Assembly: GCA_964570765.1 (NCBI GenBank)
Contig: CAZMZF010000004.1
Coordinates: 81,520 to 145,519 of the forward strand
Length of the DNA: 64,000 nt
Direction: 5' to 3'
Source of the DNA: CAZMZF01 sp964570765
GTDB lineage: Bacteria; Zixibacteria; MSB-5A5; RBG-16-43-9
Positions 26,059 through 35,130 of this stretch are shown here, in pieces (position 1 is the stretch's first letter; every line of letters begins with the position of its first letter). Under the pieces are notes generated by a model that saw only the letters and a program-made list of their open reading frames with translations, ran no database searches and was not told the DNA's origin. A program made the position numbers and the translations under genes.

Positions 26059-27822
26059 ATGATTGAATTAAATCAAGTTACCTTTGATTACTCCCTACCT
26101 GAAGGAGAGATTATCAATGTTCTGGAGAGGTTAACTCTTAAATTTAAAGAAGGTGAGTTTGTCTCTATAATCGGGCCTAATGGCTCAGGTAAAACAACTT
26201 TGGCTCGGCTACTGAACGGTCTTCTAATCCCATGTTCGGGTGAGGTGCAGATAGATGGTCTTAATCCAGAAGATAAAAAGGATTTAAGATTAATTCGTCA
26301 AAAAGTGGGAATGGTTTTTCAGAATCCGGACAATCAGATTATAACTACTTCTGTAGAAAGAGAGATTGCTTTCGGGCTGGAAAATTTGAACCTGCCATAT
26401 AATGAGATTAGAGAAAGGGTGGAGTGGGCACTTTCAGCTTTTCATCTCTGGGAGTATAAAAATTCTCCTCCCCACAAGCTTTCAGGTGGAGAGAAGCAAA
26501 GAGTGGCAATCGCTGCAGTCTTGGCGATGAGACCAAAATATCTGATCTTGGATGAGCCGAGCTCACTCCTCGATCCTGAAGGTAGGGAAATGTTAAATCT
26601 ACTGATTAGTAAACTGGCAGGTGAAGGAAAAATTACTATCCTTAACATCACTCAATTTCCAGAAGAAGCTCTTTTGGCTCAGCGTCTTTTGGTGTTAGAT
26701 AAGGGAAAAGTTGTTCTGGATGGCACACCTGAAGAAGTATTCAAGGAGACTGAAAAGCTTAAAAATATAGGATTATCTGTGCCTAAAAGTTTAGAGATAA
26801 CTAATGGTCTTAAAGGCAAAGGTTTCAAATTCAAGAGGGAAATCTCAAAGATGGAAGATTTGATTAATGAACTCCTATCTTTAGAAGGGATAAACTATTC
26901 ACTGCCTATAATTCAGAAGAAAACGGAGATAACTGAAAAGTTTAAACCTGAAGTTTCAGGTTATCTTCAGATAGAGGTTGAAAAATTAGACTATGTTTAT
27001 AATTACAAAAGTGCAAATCCAAAGACTGCTTTAAAAGGGATTAATATAAAAATTGAGAAAGGTGAACTTATCGGGTTGATAGGACCTACTGGCTCCGGTA
27101 AAACCACTTTAGCTCAACACTTCAACGGTTTATTGTTTGCCACTTCAGGTAAAGTCATAGTGGAGGGCTTAGAGATAAAAAAGAAAGAAACTTACTTAAA
27201 AAGAATCCGTGAAAAAGTTGGATTGGTATTTCAATTTCCGGAGAGGCAACTTTTTGAAGAAACGGTTTATGAAGATATTACTTTTGGACCGAGGAATTCA
27301 GGGTTGGATAAAGTTGAAATCGACAAGAGAGTAAAAATTTCCCTGAACTCTGTGGGATTGGATTTTGATAGTTTTGCTCAGCGCTCACCTTTTAGCTTGA
27401 GTACCGGGGAACAGAGAAGGGTGGCTATGGCTGGAGTCTTGGCTTTAGAACCAGAGATTTTGATTTTAGATGAACCCACGGCCGGATTAGATTTTAATGG
27501 GATATACAGAGTTAAAAATATTCTGCTTGAGCTTAATGATAAAGGTGTAACTGTGATCTTAATCTCTCATAATTTAGATCTGATAGCAGCGTTAGCTAAA
27601 AGGGTTATCTTTTTAAAGCAAGGTAAAGTTTTATACGATGGTCCCAAGACCAATTTCTTTAAACAGATTGAAAAGCTCAAAGAAGAAGGGATACGAGCTC
27701 CAGAGACTGTGGAATTATTTCATAGTCTAATTTCTGCCGGGTTTCAAGTAAGAGATTATATTTATGAAACAGAGGAGATTATTGAAGAACTCCTCTCTAT
27801 ATTCGGGGAAAGAGACAAGTAG
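26059..27822 (+). CDS. Energy-coupling factor transporter ATPase, two domains fused
   Basis: Drives uptake of a vitamin, cobalt or nickel with an ECF T and S subunit. 587 residues holding two CbiO/EcfA ATPases. Domain 1: Walker A GPNGSGKTTL, signature LSGGEKQRVA, Walker B LILDEPSSLLDP. Domain 2 (from about residue 305): GPTGSGKTTL, signature LSTGEQRRVAMAG, ILILDEPTAGLD. EcfA1 and EcfA2 are usually separate genes, though fusions are known. No EcfT or S component is in the window, so the substrate is unknown. ATG 26059 has no clear ribosome site. Confidence 0.9.
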   Translation: MIELNQVTFDYSLPEGEIINVLERLTLKFKEGEFVSIIGPNGSGKTTLARLLNGLLIPCSGEVQIDGLNPEDKKDLRLIRQKVGMVFQNPDNQIITTSVEREIAFGLENLNLPYNEIRERVEWALSAFHLWEYKNSPPHKLSGGEKQRVAIAAVLAMRPKYLILDEPSSLLDPEGREMLNLLISKLAGEGKITILNITQFPEEALLAQRLLVLDKGKVVLDGTPEEVFKETEKLKNIGLSVPKSLEITNGLKGKGFKFKREISKMEDLINELLSLEGINYSLPIIQKKTEITEKFKPEVSGYLQIEVEKLDYVYNYKSANPKTALKGINIKIEKGELIGLIGPTGSGKTTLAQHFNGLLFATSGKVIVEGLEIKKKETYLKRIREKVGLVFQFPERQLFEETVYEDITFGPRNSGLDKVEIDKRVKISLNSVGLDFDSFAQRSPFSLSTGEQRRVAMAGVLALEPEILILDEPTAGLDFNGIYRVKNILLELNDKGVTVILISHNLDLIAALAKRVIFLKQGKVLYDGPKTNFFKQIEKLKEEGIRAPETVELFHSLISAGFQVRDYIYETEEIIEELLSIFGERDK

Positions 27823-27916
27823 ATATTTAGTAAAAAAAGTTAGTTTTTTATAACTTTGCAAATTTTACTTACTCAGAAATACAATCTAAAATATTCTTCA
27901 AAATCTTAAAAAAAAC

Positions 27917-27945
27917 TTGACATTTATCTCACCTCAGTTTAAACT
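27917..27945 (+). promoter_or_regulatory. Sigma-70 promoter of a leader peptide or small RNA
   Basis: TTGACA (27917-27922), 17 bases, TAAACT (27940-27945). A transcript starting near 27952 would carry the mini-ORF at 27990. Confidence 0.5.
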
Positions 27946-27989
27946 AAACTATAGAGACTCAATTTAACTTGAAACCAAGGAGGGGATAG

Positions 27990-28016
27990 ATGAGAAGGGA
28001 AGCCATGGTTTGGTAG
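27990..28016 (+). CDS. Eight-codon mini-ORF with strong ribosome site
   Basis: ATG AGA AGG GAA GCC ATG GTT TGG TAG reads MRREAMVW. AAGGAGGGG lies four bases upstream, and a sigma-70 promoter lies 45 bases before. The Trp just before the stop is reminiscent of attenuator leaders, but no alternative hairpin pair was found. The remainder of 27823-28157 shows no gene. Confidence 0.3.
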   Translation: MRREAMVW

Positions 28017-28157
28017 AGAATTTTTGGTTATCAATTTATTATTTTGTTTTCCGCATTAAAGGGTTAAAAACTTACTCATCATAATAAAACAGTTTAAAAT
28101 ATTAGGATAATAATTAATAAAGCAGTAGCTTGAGCTTTAGATTTTTCGCAAAAATAC

Positions 28158-28186
28158 TTGACAAAGATGATATAATATATTATAAT
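28158..28186 (+). promoter_or_regulatory. Consensus sigma-70 promoter of the multihaem cytochrome gene
   Basis: TTGACA (28158-28163), exactly 17 bases, TATAAT (28181-28186): a full consensus match, so strong constitutive transcription is expected. The start near 28193 leaves a leader of about 180 bases that contains an AAAGGAGGTGACTC segment (28301-28314) with near-full complementarity to a 16S 3' end, not followed by a start codon. Confidence 0.8.
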
Positions 28187-28374
28187 AGTCCTGTATTGTT
28201 GAGTGGTTTTCAATGAGTCAGGTAAGTTTAATAATAACAAGGGATTATAAAAATGGTTTACATAACACACAAACATTAATTTCCCAAACATTTTTACGCA
28301 AAGGAGGTGACTCAAAGAAAATTAATTGTATTTTTTTAAGTGAATTGTTTAACAATTATCAAGGAGGGAGTACT

Positions 28375-31029
28375 ATGAATGTTGGAAAAGTTGTTTTATT
28401 AACTTGTTTTTTACTGCTCCTTTGTTTTCAACTCTCTTTAGCTGCAGTTCCAGTGGCTAAAATAAGGCTTTTAGCTTATTCGCCCAGAGATCTTACTATC
28501 GACACTACCCTGTACAGGACTTCAACTGGATTGCCGAATGTGGGTGTAGGTAGTAAAATTTGTTTTACATCTAATCCTGGTGATACTAACACTTATACTT
28601 ATACCTGGGCTCTTGCCAAACCTATTGGTTCGTCAACTACTTTAAGTAACACTACTATTCAGAATTCAACTATGGTTCCTGATATTGAGGGAACTTATAT
28701 CGTTACTCTCGTTATAACCGGGACTGGAGGGACAAGTAAACCGGATACAATGTATGTTAGTGCCGGGACCTGGGTAGGAACAGGACAGATAGGTGGAATG
28801 ACTCCTCACTGGCCCCAGTGCGGTTTTTTCTGTCATAACGATAAGATCGTAGAATGGAAGGAAACCGGTCATGCTTCTATGTATCAAAGAGGTATAGATG
28901 GAATCGCCAGCAGCCATTATGGTCCAAACTGCATTAGCTGTCACACAGTTGGATATGACACAGATCCAGCTGCCAATAACTACGGTTTTGATGATGTGGC
29001 AACGTTATTAGGCTGGACTTTCCCTTCCACTTTACAACCGGGTAATTTCGACTTTATGGTAGTTCATTATCCGGATTTAGCCAATCTGGCTAATATCCAG
29101 TGTGAGAACTGCCATGGACCAGGTAGCAGGCATGGTGGAGAGAACAGGTGGAACAGAATCGAAGTCAGCTATGGAGCTGGTGTCTGCGCTGTATGTCATG
29201 ATGCAGGGTCGAACCATATTTTTCCTTATCAATGGGATCATTCAAGACATCCTTATGCAGTAGGGGAACCGGGGGACCCTGAGCATATGAACAGCCGTTC
29301 CTGCTCCAGATGTCATACTGCACAGGGTTATGTGCATGAAACCATAGAAGGACAATCTTCTGCAGCTCCTTACAAATATGTAGAAGGGATAACCTGTTCT
29401 GCCTGTCATGATCCTCATTCTGCCGAGAACGAATTTCAGCTAAGAAGAGCCTCAGGTGCAGATGTATGTGATGATTGTCATACCGAGAGAATCAGCAGTC
29501 GAGGATTACACCATTCTCATCAATCCAATATGCTTTATGGAATTAGCGGCTATGAATATCCGAACGAGATATACCCGGATGGGACACATTCCTTGATTCC
29601 GGGGAAATGTATCCAGTGTCATATGGCACCCTCTCCATCAGATACCCTAATAACCAAAGTAGGCGGTCATACCTTTGCAGTTTCCTCTGACAACGGCACG
29701 CCGGATGACTCAACCGATGATATCTTAAATGACGAGGGTTGCAGAGGATGTCACGGAAGTGTAAGTATAACTTTCCTCAGGTATAGTCAGGCAAAATTTG
29801 TAAATCTCTTGGATTCTTTAGCAAGTCTACTTCCCAAAGACCAAAGTGGAAATGTTAGAAATCATCTGGACACTCTTTTAACCCTGACTGAGAAGGGTGG
29901 AGCTTTCAACTATTATTTCGTGCTAAACGATGGAAGTTATGGTATGCATAACCACAGCTATGCAGCAAAGCTTTTGTGGGATTCGATTAAAAGATTAGCT
30001 GATCAAACCCATGCTGGAGACATTGTGGAGATCTCAGATGTACCTAATGATCAGGGTAAACAGGTAAGTATTCTCTGGAATATGTTTGCCGGTGAGGATG
30101 ATGTCAACCACCCGGTTACCAATTACGGCATCTGGAGAAGGGATGATTCTTCTAACTCAAAGGTTTTAGCCAGGGAGGTGGATTCATTTAAGAAAATGCT
30201 TGCCTCTTATTCAGAGTTAAATCCCGGTGCAAAGATTTCAGTTGCAGGAACAGTTTGGACCTTCCTGGGTTCTATCCCAACTACACATCATGATCGTTAT
30301 GGCTATGTGGCTGCAACCTTTTTTGATTCCACTCTCGTTTCCGGGATGCACTGGACAGTCTTCTATGTTTCCGGCCATACTGCAGACCCAGGGATTTTCT
30401 ATGAGTCTTTGCCGGATAGTGGGTATTCAGTGGATAATTTAGTTCCGAATTCTCCTTCGGGTCTTGCTGCTTTAATTCAAGGACGTAACGTTCAGTTAAG
30501 CTGGGATGAATCTTCAGATCCTGATTTCAACTATTTTACTGTCTATCGTAGCACCACACCTGGCTTCATACCATCCCCTTCCAACCGGATCGGATACTCT
30601 TCCAATACTGAGTATGTGGACTCCAACCTGGTGAATGGAAATTATTATTACAAACTAACCGCTATCGATTTCTCAGGGAACATAAGCGGACCTTCAGTTG
30701 AGCTTTCAGTAATTGTTACTTCAGTTCGAGAGGAAGAGGGAACCGTACCTAAGGTTTTTGCTCTGTTCCAGAACTATCCTAACCCATTCAACCCGATTAC
30801 TCAGATCAAATTCTCTATACCGAAGAGAACCAGAGTTAAGCTTTCAGTCTATAATATCCTCGGGCAGAAGGTTAAAAATCTTGTAAATGAAGAGATGGAG
30901 GCAGGAAGTTATTTGGCTACCTGGAATGGAAAAGACGAAAAGGGATTTGATGTATCCAGCGGGATCTATTTCTACAAGCTGAACTCAAAAGATTACTCCG
31001 AGACCAAGAAAATGCTTCTGGTAAGATAA
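28375..31029 (+). CDS. Secreted multihaem c-type cytochrome with sorting domain
   Basis: Probable extracellular electron carrier. 884 residues from ATG 28375 (GGAGGGAG upstream); the open frame runs 54 codons further up but without a signal peptide there. Signal peptide 1-24, PKD/Ig-like domain to about 140, then a cytochrome region with eight CxxCH sites (CISCH, CENCH, CAVCH, CSRCH, CSACH, CDDCH, CIQCH, CRGCH) and one CX3CH (CGFFCH, 28819-28836). A fibronectin type III domain (about 685-775) and the type IX sorting domain (QNYPNPFNP, GIYFYKL, final LLVR) follow. The type IX machinery itself is not in the window. Confidence 0.88.
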   Translation: MNVGKVVLLTCFLLLLCFQLSLAAVPVAKIRLLAYSPRDLTIDTTLYRTSTGLPNVGVGSKICFTSNPGDTNTYTYTWALAKPIGSSTTLSNTTIQNSTMVPDIEGTYIVTLVITGTGGTSKPDTMYVSAGTWVGTGQIGGMTPHWPQCGFFCHNDKIVEWKETGHASMYQRGIDGIASSHYGPNCISCHTVGYDTDPAANNYGFDDVATLLGWTFPSTLQPGNFDFMVVHYPDLANLANIQCENCHGPGSRHGGENRWNRIEVSYGAGVCAVCHDAGSNHIFPYQWDHSRHPYAVGEPGDPEHMNSRSCSRCHTAQGYVHETIEGQSSAAPYKYVEGITCSACHDPHSAENEFQLRRASGADVCDDCHTERISSRGLHHSHQSNMLYGISGYEYPNEIYPDGTHSLIPGKCIQCHMAPSPSDTLITKVGGHTFAVSSDNGTPDDSTDDILNDEGCRGCHGSVSITFLRYSQAKFVNLLDSLASLLPKDQSGNVRNHLDTLLTLTEKGGAFNYYFVLNDGSYGMHNHSYAAKLLWDSIKRLADQTHAGDIVEISDVPNDQGKQVSILWNMFAGEDDVNHPVTNYGIWRRDDSSNSKVLAREVDSFKKMLASYSELNPGAKISVAGTVWTFLGSIPTTHHDRYGYVAATFFDSTLVSGMHWTVFYVSGHTADPGIFYESLPDSGYSVDNLVPNSPSGLAALIQGRNVQLSWDESSDPDFNYFTVYRSTTPGFIPSPSNRIGYSSNTEYVDSNLVNGNYYYKLTAIDFSGNISGPSVELSVIVTSVREEEGTVPKVFALFQNYPNPFNPITQIKFSIPKRTRVKLSVYNILGQKVKNLVNEEMEAGSYLATWNGKDEKGFDVSSGIYFYKLNSKDYSETKKMLLVR

Positions 31030-31050
31030 AAAGAGAAAGTGGAATTAATA

Positions 31051-31081
31051 AAAAAACCGACCACAAAAGTCGGTTTTTTTG
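31051..31081 (+). terminator. Rho-independent terminator after the cytochrome gene
   Basis: AAAAAACCGAC/GTCGGTTTTTTT stem with loop CACAAAA, 22 bases after the stop. Confidence 0.85.
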
Positions 31082-31105
31082 TTTTCTTTTATTTTGAATT
31101 TGGGT

Positions 31106-31173
31106 GTAGGGGAGACCCGTCCTTCAGCTTCGCTCAGGACAGTGAGCTTGTCGAACTGTCGGCTCGCCCCTAC
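31106..31173. repeat. Palindromic repeat, GTAGGGG family, long copy
   Basis: Ends GTAGGGGAG and CTCGCCCCTAC are inverted; the centre has GTCCTTCAGC/GCTCAGGAC and GACAGTGAGCTTGTCGAACTGTC stems. It lies between the cytochrome terminator and the kinase gene. Confidence 0.7.
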
Positions 31174-31279
31174 AGATCCAGGGGAGTTCAAGTGGTTGCA
31201 CCTGCCATCTTCAAATTCATATTCCTTGACACTTAATTTTTTTAAAGTTAAATTAGGCTCGTCAAAAGGAGAAAAATAA

Positions 31280-33325
31280 TTGGCTGAGCTGAAAAGTCTC
31301 AAATTCTTAGTGGGTTTAAGGCTGAGATATGTCATCTTGCTAACTCTTCTTTTCGCTTTGATCCTTTTTTTGATAGCTTTTTTCAGCATTGAGAAGAGCA
31401 AATCGAATATGTTAAAAGTAATGGAGAAGGAGGGGAAAGCCCTATTGGAGAGTCTGGTTTTAGCCAGTCAGAATACGGTCAAAGCCAATAGTTTATTAGA
31501 AGAGTTAGTTACAGAGAGGCTTTTAGATATTGCAAAATTAGTAGATGAGATGGATAAAGGCGGGATTTTAACCAATGCTAAGTTAGAGGAACTGGTCAGA
31601 AGAAATTCTTTGTTGAGAATTGATCTTTTAGATATAACAAGAAAGATTTTGAAAAGCAGTCATCCTGAAGAGATGGAAAGCTATGCCGATACTGCTCATT
31701 TTTCTTCTGCTGAATTACAAAAAGTTTTGCAAGGGGAAACCCAGGAGGCCGCTTTTGAAATAAAAGGGGGTGGAGTACTTTCTGAGGGGAAATATGTGGT
31801 GGTGCTAAGAAGGTCTAAAGGTCAAGGTGGAATTGCAGTCATATCACCATCTGCTTATATGGAGGATTTCCAAAAGGAAATAGGAATAGGTTATCTAATA
31901 CAGAATATCAGCCAGCAGAGCGGGATAGAATATATAGTCCTTCAGTCCAGAGAAGGGATTGTATTTGCCTCTAAAAAGGTGGAAAAGATGCTGAAGCTCG
32001 AAAACGACCCTTTCCTTTTAGAAGCTCTCTTGAAAAATGAAACTAAAAGCAGAGTGACACCTTTTGAGGAAAGAAAGGTTTTAGAAGTGGTGAAGCCTTT
32101 TATTTCCAGTCAATTTCCTTCAGGGATATTCCGCCTAGGGCTATCCTTAGAAGGTTATAAACAGATAACCAAAAGTTATCAGGGTCAGATGATCCTTTTC
32201 AGTTTGATCCTTTTTTTCTTAGGATTACTTTTCATTGGAATAGCACTGGTCAATCAGAGCTATTTTGTCCTGAATAAATCTTATAAGGAGATCAGAACTC
32301 TAACCGGAAATGTCTTAGAAGGTATGAATAATGCGGTTGTGGCTGTGGATAGAGATAAAAGTATAATTGTTTTCAATCCAGTGGCTGAAGAGATTTTTTC
32401 GCTGAAAAGAGATGAGGTGATCAGCAAAAACTATTCTCAGATTTTTCCTGAGGACGAGCCCTTAATTAATCAAGTCTTAAGCTCAGGGAAAAGCATATGG
32501 GATATGGAAAGAAGATTAAAGATGCGTTCAAAAGAAAACAAGGACCTGGTTGTCGGCACTTCAATTCTCTTAGATGAAAAAGGAAAAATTCAGGGAGCAG
32601 TGGCTGTGATTCATGATATGACTGAGTTGAAAAAATATGAAGAGGAGGCTAAAAGGGCAGATAGGCTTTCTACTTTAGGCAATCTGGCAGCGGGAGTGGC
32701 TCATGAGATAAGGAATCCTCTGAATGCCATTTCTATTGCGGCACAGAGATTGAAAAGTGAGTTTGTCCCCATTAAAGATAAGGAGGAGTACCTTAATTTC
32801 ACACAGACCATCCTGAATGAGATCAAAAGGCTGGATCAGACTATAAATCAATTCCTGAGCCTAGCTAAGGTTCAGAAGTTGAATCTCGTTTCTACTGATA
32901 TGAATTCCTTCCTTTCTGAAGTTATCTCTTTAATGGAGATTGAAGCTAAAGAAAAGGGGATATTAATAGAGAAAGAGATTGAGAATATACCAGAGATAAG
33001 GATAGATAGAGAGGAGATGAAAAAAGCTTTAGTTAATATAATCCTTAACGGGATTCAGGCAATGCCTGCAAGTGGGAAGATGAATGTCTCTGGAAGATTG
33101 AATAGTACCGGGAAAGAAGTTATTATAAAAATAAAAGATTCAGGTCCTGGGATTCCAGAGGAAAATCTCTCTAAGATATTTCAACCCTACTTTACCACTA
33201 AAGATAAAGGGACTGGCTTGGGTCTGGCAATTGCCTACAGGATTATCAACGATCATCAGGGTAGAATTGAGGTGGAAAGTAAGATTGGAGAAGGGACTAC
33301 TTTCGTTATCAGGTTGCCGGTATAA
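31280..33325 (+). CDS. Membrane sensor histidine kinase, NtrY/AtoS type
   Basis: 681 residues: membrane helix about 18-37, periplasmic sensor to about 300, second helix about 303-325, PAS domain about 345-450, then DHp with phospho-acceptor H475 in AAGVAHEIRNPLNAIS, and a complete ATP domain (NIILNGIQAMP, DSGPGIPEE, FTTKDKGTGLGLAI). The start is TTG 31280 behind AGGAGAAAAA. The sigma-54 activator at 33529 is the likely partner despite a 203-base repeat-filled gap. The stimulus is unknown. Confidence 0.9.
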   Translation: MAELKSLKFLVGLRLRYVILLTLLFALILFLIAFFSIEKSKSNMLKVMEKEGKALLESLVLASQNTVKANSLLEELVTERLLDIAKLVDEMDKGGILTNAKLEELVRRNSLLRIDLLDITRKILKSSHPEEMESYADTAHFSSAELQKVLQGETQEAAFEIKGGGVLSEGKYVVVLRRSKGQGGIAVISPSAYMEDFQKEIGIGYLIQNISQQSGIEYIVLQSREGIVFASKKVEKMLKLENDPFLLEALLKNETKSRVTPFEERKVLEVVKPFISSQFPSGIFRLGLSLEGYKQITKSYQGQMILFSLILFFLGLLFIGIALVNQSYFVLNKSYKEIRTLTGNVLEGMNNAVVAVDRDKSIIVFNPVAEEIFSLKRDEVISKNYSQIFPEDEPLINQVLSSGKSIWDMERRLKMRSKENKDLVVGTSILLDEKGKIQGAVAVIHDMTELKKYEEEAKRADRLSTLGNLAAGVAHEIRNPLNAISIAAQRLKSEFVPIKDKEEYLNFTQTILNEIKRLDQTINQFLSLAKVQKLNLVSTDMNSFLSEVISLMEIEAKEKGILIEKEIENIPEIRIDREEMKKALVNIILNGIQAMPASGKMNVSGRLNSTGKEVIIKIKDSGPGIPEENLSKIFQPYFTTKDKGTGLGLAIAYRIINDHQGRIEVESKIGEGTTFVIRLPV

Positions 33326-33381
33326 AAATAAATTCAAGGCAGATTAAGCAGATAAAAAGTATGATAAATGTCTATTTATAC

Positions 33382-33478
33382 TGTCATTCTGAGCCCGGAG
33401 GGCGAAGAATCTATATCAAGATCAAATTGAACAGATTCTTCGGTCGTTTCGCCGGAGGCGGACTCCCTCAGAATGACA
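33382..33478. repeat. Inverted-repeat element, TGTCATTCTGAG family, copy 1
   Basis: 97 bases bounded by TGTCATTCTGAG and its perfect inverse CTCAGAATGACA, with inner GAAGAATCT/AGATTCTTC. The size and ends are those of a MITE-like element. Confidence 0.85.
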
Positions 33479-33528
33479 ATTTGGGTCGCCTAAACGGTTG
33501 GTAAAGGATTATTAATTAAGGAGATTAT

Positions 33529-34866
33529 ATGGCTCTATATAGAATCTTAGTAGTGGATGATGAGGAAACTCAAAGGGAAATGTTAGGTGGTTTTCTAAAG
33601 AAAGAAGGATATTCTTTATCTTTAGCTGATTCGGGCGAAAAAGCTCTAAAATTTTGTCAGGATAAATTCTTTGAAGTGGCGCTAATAGATTTGAAGATGC
33701 CGGGGATGGATGGGATTGAATTACTATCAAAATTAAAAGAGATTAACCCGGAAATTCAGGTTATTGTTATGACGGCTTATGCATCAATTGAGACGGCAGT
33801 TGTGGCGATGAAGAAAGGGGCATTTAATTATGTTAATAAGCCAGTCGATTTAGAGGAGTTAAGAATAAATATAAAAAAAGCCCTGGAAAATCAGAAGATT
33901 TTAACTGAAAACAAATACCTGAAAGAACAGTTGAATGAGAAATATAAAGATTTGAAGATAATTGGTGAGAGCAAAGCCATAAAAGAGGTGTTGAGCACTG
34001 TTGCACGCGTAGCAAAATCCGATTCAACTGTATTGATCCGTGGAGAGAGCGGAACCGGAAAGGAATTGGTGGCCAGGGCAATCCATGCTTTAAGTGATAG
34101 AGCCAATCAAAGATTTATCTCTTTATCCTGTGCGGCTATCCCTGAAACCTTGCTTGAATCTGAGCTATTCGGATATGAGAAAGGTGCTTTCACCGGTGCA
34201 ACTCGTAGGAAAGAGGGGAGGTTTGAACTGGCGGATTCAGGAACTCTATTTTTAGATGAGATCGGCGATCTCTTTTTAGAGACTCAGATTAAATTACTGA
34301 GGGTGATTGAGACTCAGGAATTTGAGAGGTTAGGTGGTAAGGAGACTATAAAGGTTGATCTCAGGATTATCTCTGCCACTCATCAGGACCTGGAAAAGAA
34401 AATCAAAGAAAAATCTTTCCGTGAGGATCTATATTATAGATTGAATGTGATCTCAATTTTCATACCTCCTTTAAGAGAAAGGAGAGAAGATATAATTCCC
34501 TTAGTCAATTATTTCATTCAGAAGTCAAATCAGAAAGGTGGAAAAAATATCCAGGGATTAACTCAGGAAGCAAAAGACATTTTATTCTCATATCCCTGGC
34601 CTGGAAATATCCGGGAATTAGAGAATGTAATCGAAAGGGCAACTGTTTTAAGCCGGGGAGAGGCAATTGATAAATTAGATTTAGCTCACTTGAGTTTCCA
34701 GAGAATAGATGAGATCCCCACAACTCTTTTACTAAAAGATTTAGAGAAAAGCCATATCCTTAAAGTCCTGAAAAAAACCGGTGGGAATCTAAGCCAAGCT
34801 GCGGAGCTTTTGGGTATTCATCGGAATACTTTGAGGCTGAAGATGAAAGAGTATCAAATAAAGTAA
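33529..34866 (+). CDS. Sigma-54-dependent response regulator, NtrC family
   Basis: Activates sigma-54 promoters when phosphorylated. 445 residues: receiver domain with D10/D11 and phospho-site D54 (ALIDLKMPGMDG), AAA+ domain with Walker A GESGTGKE, the sigma-54 contact loop GAFTGA, Walker B TLFLDEIGDL, arginine finger RLNVIS region, and a C-terminal Fis-type helix-turn-helix (GGNLSQAAELLGIHRNTLRLKM). GGAGAT precedes the ATG. Partner of the kinase at 31280. Confidence 0.93.
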   Translation: MALYRILVVDDEETQREMLGGFLKKEGYSLSLADSGEKALKFCQDKFFEVALIDLKMPGMDGIELLSKLKEINPEIQVIVMTAYASIETAVVAMKKGAFNYVNKPVDLEELRINIKKALENQKILTENKYLKEQLNEKYKDLKIIGESKAIKEVLSTVARVAKSDSTVLIRGESGTGKELVARAIHALSDRANQRFISLSCAAIPETLLESELFGYEKGAFTGATRRKEGRFELADSGTLFLDEIGDLFLETQIKLLRVIETQEFERLGGKETIKVDLRIISATHQDLEKKIKEKSFREDLYYRLNVISIFIPPLRERREDIIPLVNYFIQKSNQKGGKNIQGLTQEAKDILFSYPWPGNIRELENVIERATVLSRGEAIDKLDLAHLSFQRIDEIPTTLLLKDLEKSHILKVLKKTGGNLSQAAELLGIHRNTLRLKMKEYQIK

Positions 34867-34867
34867 C

Positions 34868-34959
34868 TGTCATTCTGATCCCGCCAAAGGCGGGAGAAGA
34901 ATCTGTCGAATTTGACCTTGAGGGGAATTCGTCAGCCGCTTCGCTTCTTCAGAATGACA
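34868..34959. repeat. Inverted-repeat element, TGTCATTCTGA family, copy 2
   Basis: 92 bases with ends TGTCATTCTGA and TCAGAATGACA, inverted. It carries an inserted GATCCCGCC/GGCGGGA palindrome near its left end, like those at 37166 and 50957, so one repeat lies inside another. Confidence 0.85.
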
Positions 34960-35053
34960 TTGACCGTGTCAATGCATGCATCCATTGGATGCACTCCTTA
35001 ATCAGATGTTTACCCCGATAAATCGGGGTCAACATGACACAACAAATGTACCG

Positions 35054-35130
35054 TGTCATTCTGAGTCCCCGTAGGGGACGAAGAATCTTTAAACAATTGA
35101 GAGAGATGTTTCGCTCCGCTCAACATGACA
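35054..35130. repeat. Inverted-repeat element, TGTCATTCTGAG family, copy 3, overlapping a start codon
   Basis: 77 bases from TGTCATTCTGAG to TCAACATGACA. The ATG inside the right end (35125-35127) is the only usable start of the next gene. A further isolated right end, GGGGTCAACATGACA, sits at 35024-35038. Confidence 0.8.

Noticed and set aside
28300..28340. ACGCAAAGGAGG in the cytochrome leader as a c-di-GMP (GEMM) riboswitch
   Set aside because: Only one of the GEMM conserved blocks is present; the receptor stems and GGTAG segment are not found.
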